DNA of 20,480 nt from Pseudomonadota bacterium (GTDB taxonomy: Bacteria > Desulfobacterota > Desulfobacteria > Desulfobacterales > Desulfosarcinaceae). Positions 5,996 to 14,498 of this stretch are shown one piece after another; position 1 is the first letter of the stretch; each line of letters begins with the position of its first letter. The notes beneath the pieces are model-generated. The model saw nothing but the letters and a program-made list of their open reading frames with translations. It was not told the DNA's origin and did no database searches. The stretch lies in the NCBI GenBank assembly GCA_023435265.1, contig JAEYRZ010000095.1:1-20480 (forward strand), given 5' to 3'. The translations under genes were made by a program, and so were the position numbers.

Positions 5996-8605
5996 ATGGC
6001 GAATCAACCCCATGCGCTCGAAAGCGATCGAATCCTGCAACTGCTGTGCGGGAGCCAGATCGCGCTCGTCGGCGGCGGGAATTTCTGTCGCACGTTCATT
6101 CGATTTTTCCTGGAAAACGAACTCTCCTGCGCCAAACCGCGCTTCAGGGCCGTGGCCGATGTCAACCCGAATGCGCCCGGCATGCAGTATGCGAAAGAAC
6201 TCGGCATCTTCACGACCACCGACTACCGCGAGCTATACCAACTGCCCGGCCTCCAGGTGATCATGGAAATCACGCACGATCCGGACCTCGCGGCGGAAAT
6301 CCAATCGGGGAAACCGAGCCATATCGAACTGATCGATCATTTCCAGTCGCGTTATTTCTGGGACACCGTTCAGGTCGTGCATATCAAGGAGCACACCCTG
6401 GAAGCGTTCCAGCGCCATAAACACGATGCCCGGGCGGTCGAAAACCTGCTTCAGGAAAGCTTCGACTGCTTCAACAACCTCATCAGCCGCCGCAATGTAC
6501 GTGCACGCCAGATCGAACTCGAACTGATCGAAAACCAGCGCGCCCAGACCCAGATCATCCAGGGGAGCACCATCCCGACGTTTGTCATCGACAAAAACCA
6601 CCGCGTCACCCACTGGAACAAGGCGCTGGAGAAACTGTCCGGTTGGCCGGCCGAACGCGTCGTCGGCACCAACCGCCAGTGGGCCCCCTTTTGGAACCGT
6701 GAACGGCCGACCATGGCCGATGTCATCGTCGACCAGATTGACGAGCACGAGATCGAAAAGCTCTACGGCAGCCAGTGGCGCAAATCACAGCTCATCGAGG
6801 GGGCGTACGAGGCCGAACTGTTTTTCCCGCAAGTCGGCGAGGGAGGCAAATGGCTCTGGTTCACGGCCGCTCCGATCAAGGCCCCGGACGGCACCGTTGT
6901 CGGTGCCATCGAGACGTTGTGGGATAAGACCGAGGACCGCAACGCGCAGGAAGAAAGAGAGCGGCATACCAATGAACTGGCTGCGCTGTGTTCTATTTAC
7001 ACGGCCCTGAGTGCGCCGTGGATGATCGACCACCGCATCGAAGCCGCACTCAAAGAAGTCCGGCATTTCATGCAGGCGGACGACGTCTGCCTTTTCCTGC
7101 GTGGGACGGGAGATCATTTTTCGATCAAACATCACTTCGGCCTGCGGCTGCACAGCGGCGCCCTGCCCGAAAAAGAAGAATCCCTGGTGCAGGCGGCCGC
7201 CTGGAAGGGCGAAATGATTCTGATCCAAAGCGCCGACCCCGAGAGCACGCCCGAAATCGCGGACCTTGTGAAGATGGGCCTCAAATCCTTTGCCTACATT
7301 CCGATCAGCGCCAAAGGCAAGAAGGCCATCGGCGTCCTGCGCATCGCCGGCCGGGCGGCACGGACATTTCCTTCCGGGGAAAAGCATGTACTGGAATTGA
7401 TCGGCAACCGCATCGGGGTGGCCATCGAAAATACTCTGCTGCAGGAACAATACATCAAGTCGGAAGAAAAGTACCGCTCGCTTTTCAATAACGATCCGAA
7501 TCCCATCTTCATCATCGACCACCTCGACTTCCGAATCCTGGACGTCAATGAGCGCGCGCTGGCATGTTACGGCTATTCACGCGCGGAATTCGAGGGCTTG
7601 CCTTTTCTGGAATTGGGCGATGCGGGAGACTTGGAGGTAAAGAACGGTTTCGCGGGTCTGCAGCCGGGCCAATCGCTCCTTTTCGCCAAGAAAAGGCATT
7701 TCCGCAAGGGTGGCGCTTCGTTCTTCGTCAATATCAATATCAGCCACGCCCATTACGGCGAATCGGAAGTACTGATCGCCACGACAACGGATATCACGGA
7801 GTCGGTCCAGAAGGAGGCCCAACTGATTCAGGCCAGCAAAATGACCACCCTGGGTCTGATGGCCGCCGGCATGGCTCATGAAATCAATCAACCGCTCAAT
7901 GTCATTCAGATCACCGCGGACTTGTTCCTTAAATCGCTCGAGAAGAAACGCTCGATCCCCGAGACCGACCTGCGCGGCATGATCAAAGAGATCACTGCCA
8001 ACGTCGAACGCGCCACCGGAATCATCCGCCATGTGCGCGACTTTGCCCGTCAATCCGAAGTGGTCAAGAGCAGGATCGACATCAACGCCCCCATCCGGGA
8101 TGTATTCAAAGTGCTCGGCAACCAGGTCAAGATGCACCAGATCGAACTCGATCTCGGGCTTTCCCCCGACCTGCCTCTGATTATGGCCGACCACAACCGT
8201 CTTGAACAGGTTTTTATCAATCTGGTGACCAACGCCATCGATGCCATGGATGAAAAAGCCGAACGCGAAGAATTCAAGGGAATGACCAAACGGCTGCGGA
8301 TTCATACCGGCGCCGAACGCAACAAGGTCGTCGTCACCGTCGAAGACAACGGCATCGGCATGAGCGAGGAAGTGAAAAGAAAAATCTTCGAACCATTCTT
8401 TACGACCAAAAAGATCGGCAAGGGGACCGGATTGGGTGTGAGCATCAGCTATGGCATCGTCAAAGATTACGACGGCTCCATCGCCATCGACAGCCGGAAA
8501 GGACAGGGCACGCGTTTTATCATCACATTCCCCGTAGCGCCCGACCGTCCAACGGTCGCAGCGGCGGCGGATTCCGAACGCCCCGGACGCGAAAGAAATG
8601 AGTAA
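5996..8605 (+). CDS. Sensor histidine kinase with N-terminal NAD(P)-binding-like domain, PAS-GAF-PAS
   Basis: An 869-residue sensor kinase with no convincing membrane helix. Residues about 18-130 look like a Rossmann dinucleotide-binding fold: IALVGGGNFC (22-31), then an acidic strand end in AVADVNP (D55) and a dehydrogenase-like VIMEITHDPD. PAS domains follow at about 185-315 and 488-610, with a GAF-like domain between (about 325-482). The kinase core has the H-box MAAGMAHEINQP (H628), N-box NLVTNAIDA (N746), G1 DNGIGM (D784), F-box FEPFFTTK and G2 GTGLG. The ATG at 5996 has only a weak ribosome-binding site (ACAGG), and upstream frame sequence belongs to the antiporter. The last 8 bases overlap the next gene, a receiver-kinase hybrid and likely partner. 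Sensing of NAD(H) redox state is inferred, not shown. Confidence 0.9.
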   Translation: MANQPHALESDRILQLLCGSQIALVGGGNFCRTFIRFFLENELSCAKPRFRAVADVNPNAPGMQYAKELGIFTTTDYRELYQLPGLQVIMEITHDPDLAAEIQSGKPSHIELIDHFQSRYFWDTVQVVHIKEHTLEAFQRHKHDARAVENLLQESFDCFNNLISRRNVRARQIELELIENQRAQTQIIQGSTIPTFVIDKNHRVTHWNKALEKLSGWPAERVVGTNRQWAPFWNRERPTMADVIVDQIDEHEIEKLYGSQWRKSQLIEGAYEAELFFPQVGEGGKWLWFTAAPIKAPDGTVVGAIETLWDKTEDRNAQEERERHTNELAALCSIYTALSAPWMIDHRIEAALKEVRHFMQADDVCLFLRGTGDHFSIKHHFGLRLHSGALPEKEESLVQAAAWKGEMILIQSADPESTPEIADLVKMGLKSFAYIPISAKGKKAIGVLRIAGRAARTFPSGEKHVLELIGNRIGVAIENTLLQEQYIKSEEKYRSLFNNDPNPIFIIDHLDFRILDVNERALACYGYSRAEFEGLPFLELGDAGDLEVKNGFAGLQPGQSLLFAKKRHFRKGGASFFVNINISHAHYGESEVLIATTTDITESVQKEAQLIQASKMTTLGLMAAGMAHEINQPLNVIQITADLFLKSLEKKRSIPETDLRGMIKEITANVERATGIIRHVRDFARQSEVVKSRIDINAPIRDVFKVLGNQVKMHQIELDLGLSPDLPLIMADHNRLEQVFINLVTNAIDAMDEKAEREEFKGMTKRLRIHTGAERNKVVVTVEDNGIGMSEEVKRKIFEPFFTTKKIGKGTGLGVSISYGIVKDYDGSIAIDSRKGQGTRFIITFPVAPDRPTVAAAADSERPGRERNE

Positions 8606-10145
8606 AATTCTGCTCATCGACGACGAAGAATCGAATGTACGCGTGCTGGCGATGTCTTTGCGCATGGACGACCATGATGTCCTGACCGCCTACAGCGGCG
8701 AGGAGGGTCTGGCTGTTTTCGACGCGGAATCTCCCGAGCTCGTTCTGACCGACATCAAGATGCCCGGAATGGACGGCATCGAGGTGCTCAAGCGCATCAA
8801 GGCGCAGTCGCCGGACGCCGAAGTCATCATCATCACCGGGCACGGCGATATCGACAACGCGATCGAGGCATTGAAATTCGGCGCCTCGGATTTCATCAAC
8901 AAACCGATCCGCGGCGAAGTCCTGACAGTGGCGATCAAGCGGGCCGAAGAAAAAAGGCATATCCGCCGACAATTGAAGGAATATACCGACACGCTTGAAC
9001 TCAAGGTCGAGCAGGCCACACGCGAAATCAGGCGCCAGTCCAACTTTCTGGCCAAGTTGATCGGGTCTTCGAACGACGGCATCATCGCCACGGACAAGGC
9101 GCTGCGGGTCGTAATCTTCAATCCAGGAGCCGAAAGGATTTTCGGTTATACCGCCGAAGAGGTTGTGGGAAACCGTGCCGTCACCGATCTATTGCCGGAA
9201 GAGATTCAATCCATCTTTCCCCGGTCCGCCAGTGCGGCCGCAAGAAGCGATCCGCAATGGAGTGAAGTGGGCATCACCGCCAAAAGCGGGGAGAAGATTC
9301 CGGTGCGCTTTTACGGCAGCATGTTATACGAAAAACAGGAATTGATGGGCACCGTGAGCTTTTTCCAGGATCTGCGCGAGATTAAAAGGCTGCAGTCCGA
9401 ACTGCTGCGCAGCGAACGCCTGGCCGCCATCGGCCAAACAGTGGCGGGCGTGGCGCACGGGGTCAAGAATATCCTGCATGGCTTCAAAGGCGGCAGCTAT
9501 CTGGTCGATATCGGCATCGCCAAAAATGACCCGGACAAGCTCAAAAAGGGCTGGGACATGATCCAGCGCAACATCAACCGGACTTCGGACCTGGTGCTGG
9601 ATCTTCTCTCCTATTCCAAAGAGCGCGATCCCGAATGCGAAATCTGCGACCCCAACGCGATCGTGCGGGATGTTTGCGAGGTGATGCAGGATCTGGCCGT
9701 CCGCCATCAGATCGAAATCGTCGTGGAGCTGGATCCCCGGATGGGATGGGTTTCGATCGATCCGCGGACCCTGCACCAGTGTCTGACCAATCTGATATCC
9801 AACGCGATCGACGCTTGCCTGTTCGACGAGGCCACGGACAAGCACTGGCAGGTACGCGTCCGCACGCGCCGCACCCGGCCGGAGGAAATTTGCTTTTCGG
9901 TCAGCGATAATGGTACAGGTATGACGGATGAGGTCAAAAAGAAATTATTCACATCCTTTTTCAGCACCAAGGGGCATCGGGGCACCGGCTTGGGTCTGCT
10001 GGTCACCCGCAAACTCGTGGAAGAACACGATGGTGATATCGAGGTGGATTCCAGGCCGGGGGACGGCACCACTTTCACCATTCGGATGCCGTTCTGTCCG
10101 CCTGTCGCCCGGACGGATTCCGAGGGGAGCGAACCGGCGGCATAG
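8598..10145 (+). CDS. Hybrid response regulator - PAS - histidine kinase
   Basis: A 515-residue cytoplasmic protein with the receiver domain first. The receiver (1-120) has the acidic pocket D8-D9, phosphoacceptor D52 in LTDIKMPGMDG, T80 and K102 in INKP. A coiled linker and a PAS domain follow (about 150-262). The kinase region starts with an H-box reading GVAHGVKNILHG (H287), in which the usual Glu after His is Gly. The ATP-binding part has N402, the DNGTGM box (D437) and GTGLG. The 8-base overlap with the upstream kinase suggests a phosphorelay: kinase H628 to D52 here. Whether H287 also autophosphorylates is open, because its H-box is unusual, although KN after the His is retained. Confidence 0.9.
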   Translation: MSKILLIDDEESNVRVLAMSLRMDDHDVLTAYSGEEGLAVFDAESPELVLTDIKMPGMDGIEVLKRIKAQSPDAEVIIITGHGDIDNAIEALKFGASDFINKPIRGEVLTVAIKRAEEKRHIRRQLKEYTDTLELKVEQATREIRRQSNFLAKLIGSSNDGIIATDKALRVVIFNPGAERIFGYTAEEVVGNRAVTDLLPEEIQSIFPRSASAAARSDPQWSEVGITAKSGEKIPVRFYGSMLYEKQELMGTVSFFQDLREIKRLQSELLRSERLAAIGQTVAGVAHGVKNILHGFKGGSYLVDIGIAKNDPDKLKKGWDMIQRNINRTSDLVLDLLSYSKERDPECEICDPNAIVRDVCEVMQDLAVRHQIEIVVELDPRMGWVSIDPRTLHQCLTNLISNAIDACLFDEATDKHWQVRVRTRRTRPEEICFSVSDNGTGMTDEVKKKLFTSFFSTKGHRGTGLGLLVTRKLVEEHDGDIEVDSRPGDGTTFTIRMPFCPPVARTDSEGSEPAA

Positions 10146-10216
10146 AACCTGGTCGGAAGCCGCTTGTGCCCCGAATGATCGAATGGCGGTGTCATGCACT
10201 CAAGGGAGGATGCATC

Positions 10217-10609
10217 ATGAAGAAAAAAGTGCTGGTGGTGGACGATGATCCTGATGTTCGCCTCTTCAGTGTGACCGTGTTGGAAGAAAACGGCTATGAA
10301 GCCCTGGAAGCCACCAACGGCGAAGAAGGCATGCGGCTGATCCAGGGCGAAAAACCCGATCTCGTCATTCTGGATGTTCTGATGCCGAGAGAGAGCGGTA
10401 TTCGTTTGTACCGCCACATCAAAGCCGATCCAAGCTTCGCCAAGATTCCCGTCATCATCTTATCGGGCATCACCCAGAAATCGTTTTTGCGGTCTCAGAA
10501 AGCGCTGACCGAATTCGGCGGCGCCGAAGTGCCCGAACCGGAAGCATACCTCGAAAAACCGGTCGAACCGGGGGAACTGGCCGCCGCTATCCGATCGGTA
10601 CTGGCCTGA
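10217..10609 (+). CDS. Stand-alone CheY-like response regulator
   Basis: A 130-residue single receiver domain without an output domain. The acidic pocket is DDD at 9-11, the phosphoacceptor is D53 in VILDVLMP, the switch serine is in IILSGI, and the conserved lysine is in LEKPVEP. Between the switch and the lysine there is a somewhat longer loop (SFLRSQKAL to PEPEAY) than in minimal CheY. The ATG at 10217 follows GGAGGA with 6 bases spacing. An in-frame start at 10166 would add 17 unlikely residues. It lies 71 bases after the hybrid kinase and 19 before the Usp gene, so it is probably a phosphorelay target of those kinases. Confidence 0.92.
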   Translation: MKKKVLVVDDDPDVRLFSVTVLEENGYEALEATNGEEGMRLIQGEKPDLVILDVLMPRESGIRLYRHIKADPSFAKIPVIILSGITQKSFLRSQKALTEFGGAEVPEPEAYLEKPVEPGELAAAIRSVLA

Positions 10610-10628
10610 ACGGGGGGATGATCGGCCC

Positions 10629-11510
10629 ATGGACATTAAAAAACTGCTGTTTGTCACCAAATTCGACGATCTCTGTTTCAATGCGCTGCAAAGCTTGCTG
10701 ACATTGCGCAAGGCATCCCTGGATCACGTGATCTTTGTCAACGTTATCGAGCGCGAGAAAGTGGCCATGCACCGCGGCCTGGGATACCAGAAGATGGAAG
10801 AGATACGTTTGCGTGAGGCAGCGAACATCCGCTTCATCGATTGGGCCGAAACCCTTTTTGAACAAGGTTTGGAGGTCGGCGTTCATATTACCGTCGGCAA
10901 TCTCGTGTCGCAGGTCTTCGAGGCCGCGCGCAAGGAGGAAGCCGATTTAATCGTGATCGGAAGGTCCGAGAAGAACCTGATCAACCAGCTGTATACCGGG
11001 TCGGATGTCATCGAGCTGATCCGCCGGGCCTCCATCCCGGTCCTGGTCTACAAACCGACGCCCGACAAGATCGACGTAATCGACCGGCCGTTCGACCGGC
11101 CCCTGGTGGCGGTCGACTGGTCCCCGGCCAGCCTGCGCATCGAGGAATATCTGAGGCCGCTGGGCGGGGTGGTACAGCAGGTCCATATCATTCATGTCGC
11201 CCATGAGAGCGATCTCAAGGGATCGTCATCGATGTCGATCCAACGCCTGCGCAAGGAAACGCGCACCCGGCTGGAGGCCATCTGCGACCGGCTGGCCGGG
11301 GTCGGCATCGATGCCCGCTCGCATGTGTATATCGGAGATCCCGTCCCGCAGATTGAACGGGCGGCCATGGAATGCCAGGCCACCATGATCATGATGGGTT
11401 CTTCCGGTAAAGCCGAATGGGTGGAGCGCTGGCTGGGCAGCACGCCCCAATACATCGCGGACAAGTCGGATTACCCGGCCCTGATCGTACCGCCCCTGCG
11501 GCCGGTATAG
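10629..11510 (+). CDS. Tandem universal stress protein (UspA-like)
   Basis: A 293-residue protein made of two Usp domains (about 1-145 and 155-290). The C-terminal domain has the full ATP-binding pattern G-2X-G-9X-G-S: GSSG at 257-260 and GS at 270-271. The N-terminal domain has the same layout with Glu for the second glycine (G111, E114, G124, S125), so it probably binds nucleotide poorly. The ATG at 10629 follows GGGGGGATG-like purine sequence with a usable spacing. Tandem Usp proteins often act in energy or oxidative stress. Here it sits between a receiver and a cytidylate-kinase-like gene, in the same direction. Confidence 0.92.
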   Translation: MDIKKLLFVTKFDDLCFNALQSLLTLRKASLDHVIFVNVIEREKVAMHRGLGYQKMEEIRLREAANIRFIDWAETLFEQGLEVGVHITVGNLVSQVFEAARKEEADLIVIGRSEKNLINQLYTGSDVIELIRRASIPVLVYKPTPDKIDVIDRPFDRPLVAVDWSPASLRIEEYLRPLGGVVQQVHIIHVAHESDLKGSSSMSIQRLRKETRTRLEAICDRLAGVGIDARSHVYIGDPVPQIERAAMECQATMIMMGSSGKAEWVERWLGSTPQYIADKSDYPALIVPPLRPV

Positions 11511-11553
11511 CCTGAGTCACCATCTGATTGAACATATCAACAAGGAGGAGGGT

Positions 11554-12165
11554 ATGGCGGTCATCACCATTTCCAGGCAATTCGGTGCCGGTGGAAAGAC
11601 GCTGGGCAAGCGGCTGGCCGATGCCTTGAAATACAGTTTTGTGGACGAGGACATCATCCATATGATCGCCAAAGCGGCCAACGTGTCGGCTGGCTGGGTC
11701 GAATCCGTGGAAAAGGAAGCCGGCGGCCGCCTTTCACGCATCGTCTCCAAAATAGTGTCCAAACCCCTTCTCGAACGGGTCATCAAAGACGAACGCGGAT
11801 ACATCGACGAAGAGATCTATATCGATTATCTGGTCATTCTGATTTCCCAAATGGCCGAAGACGGCAACATCATTTTCCTTGACCGCGGCAGCCAGTACAT
11901 CCTCAACGATCTCCCTGGCGCCTTTCACGTATTATTGATCAATACTTTCGAGAACCGGGTGCGCTTCATCATGGAACGCTACGGCCTGTCCGAATCGCGG
12001 GCAGGCCAGATGGTACGCACCGAAGAGAAAAGGCGCGCCAGCCTCTACCGCAAGATCGGCAAACAGGATTACGACCAACCGGAACTGTACCACCTGGTGG
12101 TCAACATGGCACGCCTGGATCTCGACAGCGCCACCCGGTTGATTCTGAACATGGTCAATCCATAA
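11554..12165 (+). CDS. Cytidylate-kinase-like protein
   Basis: A 203-residue protein of the cytidylate kinase-like family (Cytidylate_kin2 type). The P-loop is near the N terminus, ITISRQFGAGGKTLGKRLA (GAGGKT at 11-16). It is followed by FVDEDII, a DRGSQYIL motif and the lid-like arginine stretch REKRR-type EEKRRASLYRK. It is likely a small P-loop phosphotransferase, but the true substrate of this family is not established; the housekeeping cytidylate kinase is a different family. AAGGAGGAGGG lies 6-8 bases before the ATG, a strong ribosome-binding site. These genes recur beside Usp and antiporter genes in sulfate reducers (recalled, not checked). Confidence 0.85.
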   Translation: MAVITISRQFGAGGKTLGKRLADALKYSFVDEDIIHMIAKAANVSAGWVESVEKEAGGRLSRIVSKIVSKPLLERVIKDERGYIDEEIYIDYLVILISQMAEDGNIIFLDRGSQYILNDLPGAFHVLLINTFENRVRFIMERYGLSESRAGQMVRTEEKRRASLYRKIGKQDYDQPELYHLVVNMARLDLDSATRLILNMVNP

Positions 12166-12174
12166 CCGACTGCA

Positions 12175-13038
12175 ATGCCCTCCGAAGCCAACGAGTCGGT
12201 CAAGCTGTGGCGCCCCAGCATGCTGCACGGCGTCGAACTGCTGCACGCCACCTACGTGACCCGGTCCTTTCCGCGTCACGTGCACGACGGGTTTGCGGTG
12301 GGGGTGATCGAAAAGGGCGCCCTGGGCTTCCGCTACCGGGGCTGCGATGTCGTCGCACCGGCCGGCGCCATCAACCTGGCCAATCCCGATGAAGTCCACA
12401 CCGGCCACGCGGCCTCGGAAACGGGCTGGACCTATCGTATGTTTTACTTCGACGCCGAACTACTCCGGCAAATCGCCGCCCAAATGGCCTTGCGCACCGC
12501 GCGGATACCCTTTTTCCCCATGGGTGTCATCCACGACGCCCGGTTGGCGGCGCGTCTGCACAGCGTCCATCGCGAACTGGAAGCCAATGCTTCCGACCGC
12601 CTGAACATCCAAACGAGGTTTGTGGACATTCTGGCCTGCCTGATCCGTCGTTACGCCGATGCACCGCCCCAAGTCGCCCGAGTCGGGCTTAATCCAGGCA
12701 TTGCACGGGCGTACGAATGGATGCGCGCTCATTGGAACGAGGATCTCTCCCTGAACACCCTGGCGAACCTGTCCGATCTGAGCGCCGTTCATTTCACACG
12801 GGTATTCGCCGACACCTACGGCCTTCCGCCGCATGCCTACCTGATGCAGTTGCGCATCCACCGCGCGAAAGCCCTGCTCGCTGGGGGGCAGACCATCGCG
12901 GAGGTCGCCCTGGCCGCCGGCTTCAGCGATCAAAGCCACCTGACCCGTCTGTTCAAACGCTATGCCGGACTCACTCCGGGACAGTACCGGGCGCGCCGCC
13001 CCGCACCGCCGATTCTTGATCCGATCGGACCATTATGA
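12175..13038 (+). CDS. AraC-family transcriptional regulator
   Basis: A 287-residue regulator. The N-terminal half is a cupin-like ligand-binding domain with FPRHVHDGFAVGVIEKG (histidines 35 and 37), as in AraC-type sensors of small molecules. The C-terminal 100 residues form the two helix-turn-helix motifs: LNTLANLSDLSAVHFTRVF and then IAEVALAAGFSDQSHLTRLFKR, followed by GLTPGQYR. It starts 9 bases after the kinase-like gene stops and lies 172 bases before metK. Possible targets are its own operon or metK. The ATG has no strong ribosome-binding site, so translational coupling is likely. Confidence 0.93.
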   Translation: MPSEANESVKLWRPSMLHGVELLHATYVTRSFPRHVHDGFAVGVIEKGALGFRYRGCDVVAPAGAINLANPDEVHTGHAASETGWTYRMFYFDAELLRQIAAQMALRTARIPFFPMGVIHDARLAARLHSVHRELEANASDRLNIQTRFVDILACLIRRYADAPPQVARVGLNPGIARAYEWMRAHWNEDLSLNTLANLSDLSAVHFTRVFADTYGLPPHAYLMQLRIHRAKALLAGGQTIAEVALAAGFSDQSHLTRLFKRYAGLTPGQYRARRPAPPILDPIGPL

Positions 13039-13097
13039 GCCATGCGATCCGCAGCCGTTTTGCACTGGCGAAAGGGCGGTTATTCTCTCGCGCGCGA

Positions 13098-13126
13098 TTG
13101 AATATCGTTTTCAAGGATGGTATACG
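13098..13126 (+). promoter_or_regulatory. Putative sigma-70 promoter of metK
   Basis: TTGAAT (13098-13103), exactly 17 bases of spacer, then TATACG (13121-13126). It gives a leader of about 78 bases before the metK ATG. Both boxes match four of six consensus positions. This is inference from sequence. Confidence 0.45.
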
Positions 13127-13139
13127 GAGCTGTTATTTT

Positions 13140-13187
13140 CTGCGGCGGCTTCGGCAATTCCTTCGGACGCTACTGCCGATAACGCAG
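13140..13187 (+). promoter_or_regulatory. Nested inverted repeat in the metK leader
   Basis: An outer pair CTGCG (13140-13144) and CGCAG (13183-13187) encloses an inner pair CGGCA (13152-13156) and TGCCG (13174-13178). It lies between the promoter-like site and the ribosome-binding site. It might fold as a two-tier stem controlling metK. I cannot match it to a known SAM or SAH riboswitch class by eye. Confidence 0.3.
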
Positions 13188-13210
13188 GTCATGAATAAGG
13201 AGAAAGACTT

Positions 13211-14380
13211 ATGGCTAAAGAGCGTTTCATGTTTACTTCCGAATCGGTCACCGAAGGACATCCCGACAAAGTCGCCGATGCGATTTCCGATGCCATCCTG
13301 GATGCAATCATGTCCCAGGATAAGGGTTGCCGCGTGGCCTGCGAGACCCTGGTCACCACGGGGCTGGCCTTTATCGCCGGCGAAATCACCACCTCCTGCT
13401 ATGTCGATATGCCCCAGATCGTGCGCAACACCATCCGCGAAATCGGCTACAGCTCCTCCCAGATGGGCTTCGACTGGCAGACCTGCTCGGTCATTACCAG
13501 CATCGGCCACCAGTCGCCCGACATCGCCCAGGGGGTCGACCCGGACCAGGCGCTCAACAAAGAGCAGGGCGCCGGCGATCAGGGCCTGATGTTCGGCTTT
13601 GCGACCGATGAGACTCCTGAATTGATGCCCATGCCGATCATGTATGCGCACAAGCTGACCCGTCGGCTGAGCCAGGTCCGCAAGAACGGCGCACTCGACT
13701 TTCTGCGCCCGGACGGCAAATCCCAGGTGACCGTCGAATACGAAAACGGAACACCGCTGCGTGTGGATACCGTCGTGGTCTCGGCCCAGCACAAGCCGGA
13801 CGTCACGCATGACGATCTGCGCGAAGCCATAATCGAAGATGTGATCAAAAAAGTGATTCCCCGCGAGATGATCGACGGCGACACGCGTTATTTCATTAAT
13901 CCCACCGGCCGTTTCGTGATTGGCGGCCCCATGGGCGATTGCGGCCTGACCGGCCGCAAGATCATCGTGGACACCTACGGCGGCCAGGGGAGCCATGGCG
14001 GCGGCTGTTTTTCGGGCAAGGACCCCTCCAAGGTCGATCGCAGCGCTTCATACATGGGACGGCACGTGGCCAAAAACCTGGTGGCCGCGGGACTGGCCAA
14101 GAAATGCGAAGTTCAGATCGCCTATGCGATCGGCGTCGCGCAGCCCGTTTCGATCATGGTCGATTTCATGGGCACCGGCCAAATCCCGGAACGCCAGGCC
14201 CGTCAGATCATCACCGAAGTTTTCGACCTGCGCCCGGCCGCGATCATCGAATACCTGGACCTACTGCGTCCCATTTACCGCAAAACCTCGGCTTATGGCC
14301 ATTTCGGGCGCAGCGAGCCGGAATTTTCATGGGAAAAAACCAACATGGCCGACACCATCCGGGAGAAGGCGGGTATCTAG
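13211..14380 (+). CDS. metK: S-adenosylmethionine synthetase
   Basis: Makes S-adenosylmethionine from methionine and ATP, releasing phosphate and pyrophosphate; cytoplasmic homotetramer. The 389 residues cover the full family length. Landmarks are TEGHPDKVAD (14-23), the GAGDQGLMFGFA loop (120-131), and GGGCFSGKDPSKVDRSASY (263-281) with the phosphate-binding lysines. The usual GGGAFSGKD has Cys for Ala here. AAGGAGAAA sits 6-9 bases before the ATG. It is followed after 118 bases by ahcY, so synthesis of the methyl donor and removal of the by-product are encoded side by side. Confidence 0.98.
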   Translation: MAKERFMFTSESVTEGHPDKVADAISDAILDAIMSQDKGCRVACETLVTTGLAFIAGEITTSCYVDMPQIVRNTIREIGYSSSQMGFDWQTCSVITSIGHQSPDIAQGVDPDQALNKEQGAGDQGLMFGFATDETPELMPMPIMYAHKLTRRLSQVRKNGALDFLRPDGKSQVTVEYENGTPLRVDTVVVSAQHKPDVTHDDLREAIIEDVIKKVIPREMIDGDTRYFINPTGRFVIGGPMGDCGLTGRKIIVDTYGGQGSHGGGCFSGKDPSKVDRSASYMGRHVAKNLVAAGLAKKCEVQIAYAIGVAQPVSIMVDFMGTGQIPERQARQIITEVFDLRPAAIIEYLDLLRPIYRKTSAYGHFGRSEPEFSWEKTNMADTIREKAGI

Positions 14381-14431
14381 AACCTTCCACCGCGTCGGGC
14401 GATGACAATTGAACGAAGATGGTTAGGGTTG

Positions 14432-14465
14432 TCTTTCCGGTCGGGCGTTCCCACACCCGAAAAGA
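14432..14465 (+). promoter_or_regulatory. Imperfect hairpin between metK and ahcY
   Basis: TCTTTCCGG (14432-14440) pairs with CCGAAAAGA (14457-14465), one mismatch in nine. An inner GGG/CCC pair (14443-14445 and 14450-14452) extends it. No T-tract follows, so it is not a classic terminator. It could stabilise or regulate the ahcY message. It lacks a conserved core that I recognise as the SAH riboswitch. Confidence 0.4.
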
Positions 14466-14498
14466 CCCGGATCCACATGGACCACGGAGGAGAGTTGC

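Noticed and set aside
7577..8665. A 362-residue minus-strand ORF
   Set aside because: It lies fully antisense to the sensor kinase, which has complete motifs. It is a GC-driven shadow without recognisable domains.
13039..14498. SAH or SAM riboswitch
   Set aside because: Hairpins are present before metK and ahcY, but I see no conserved core of a known class. I kept them only as structured leaders.
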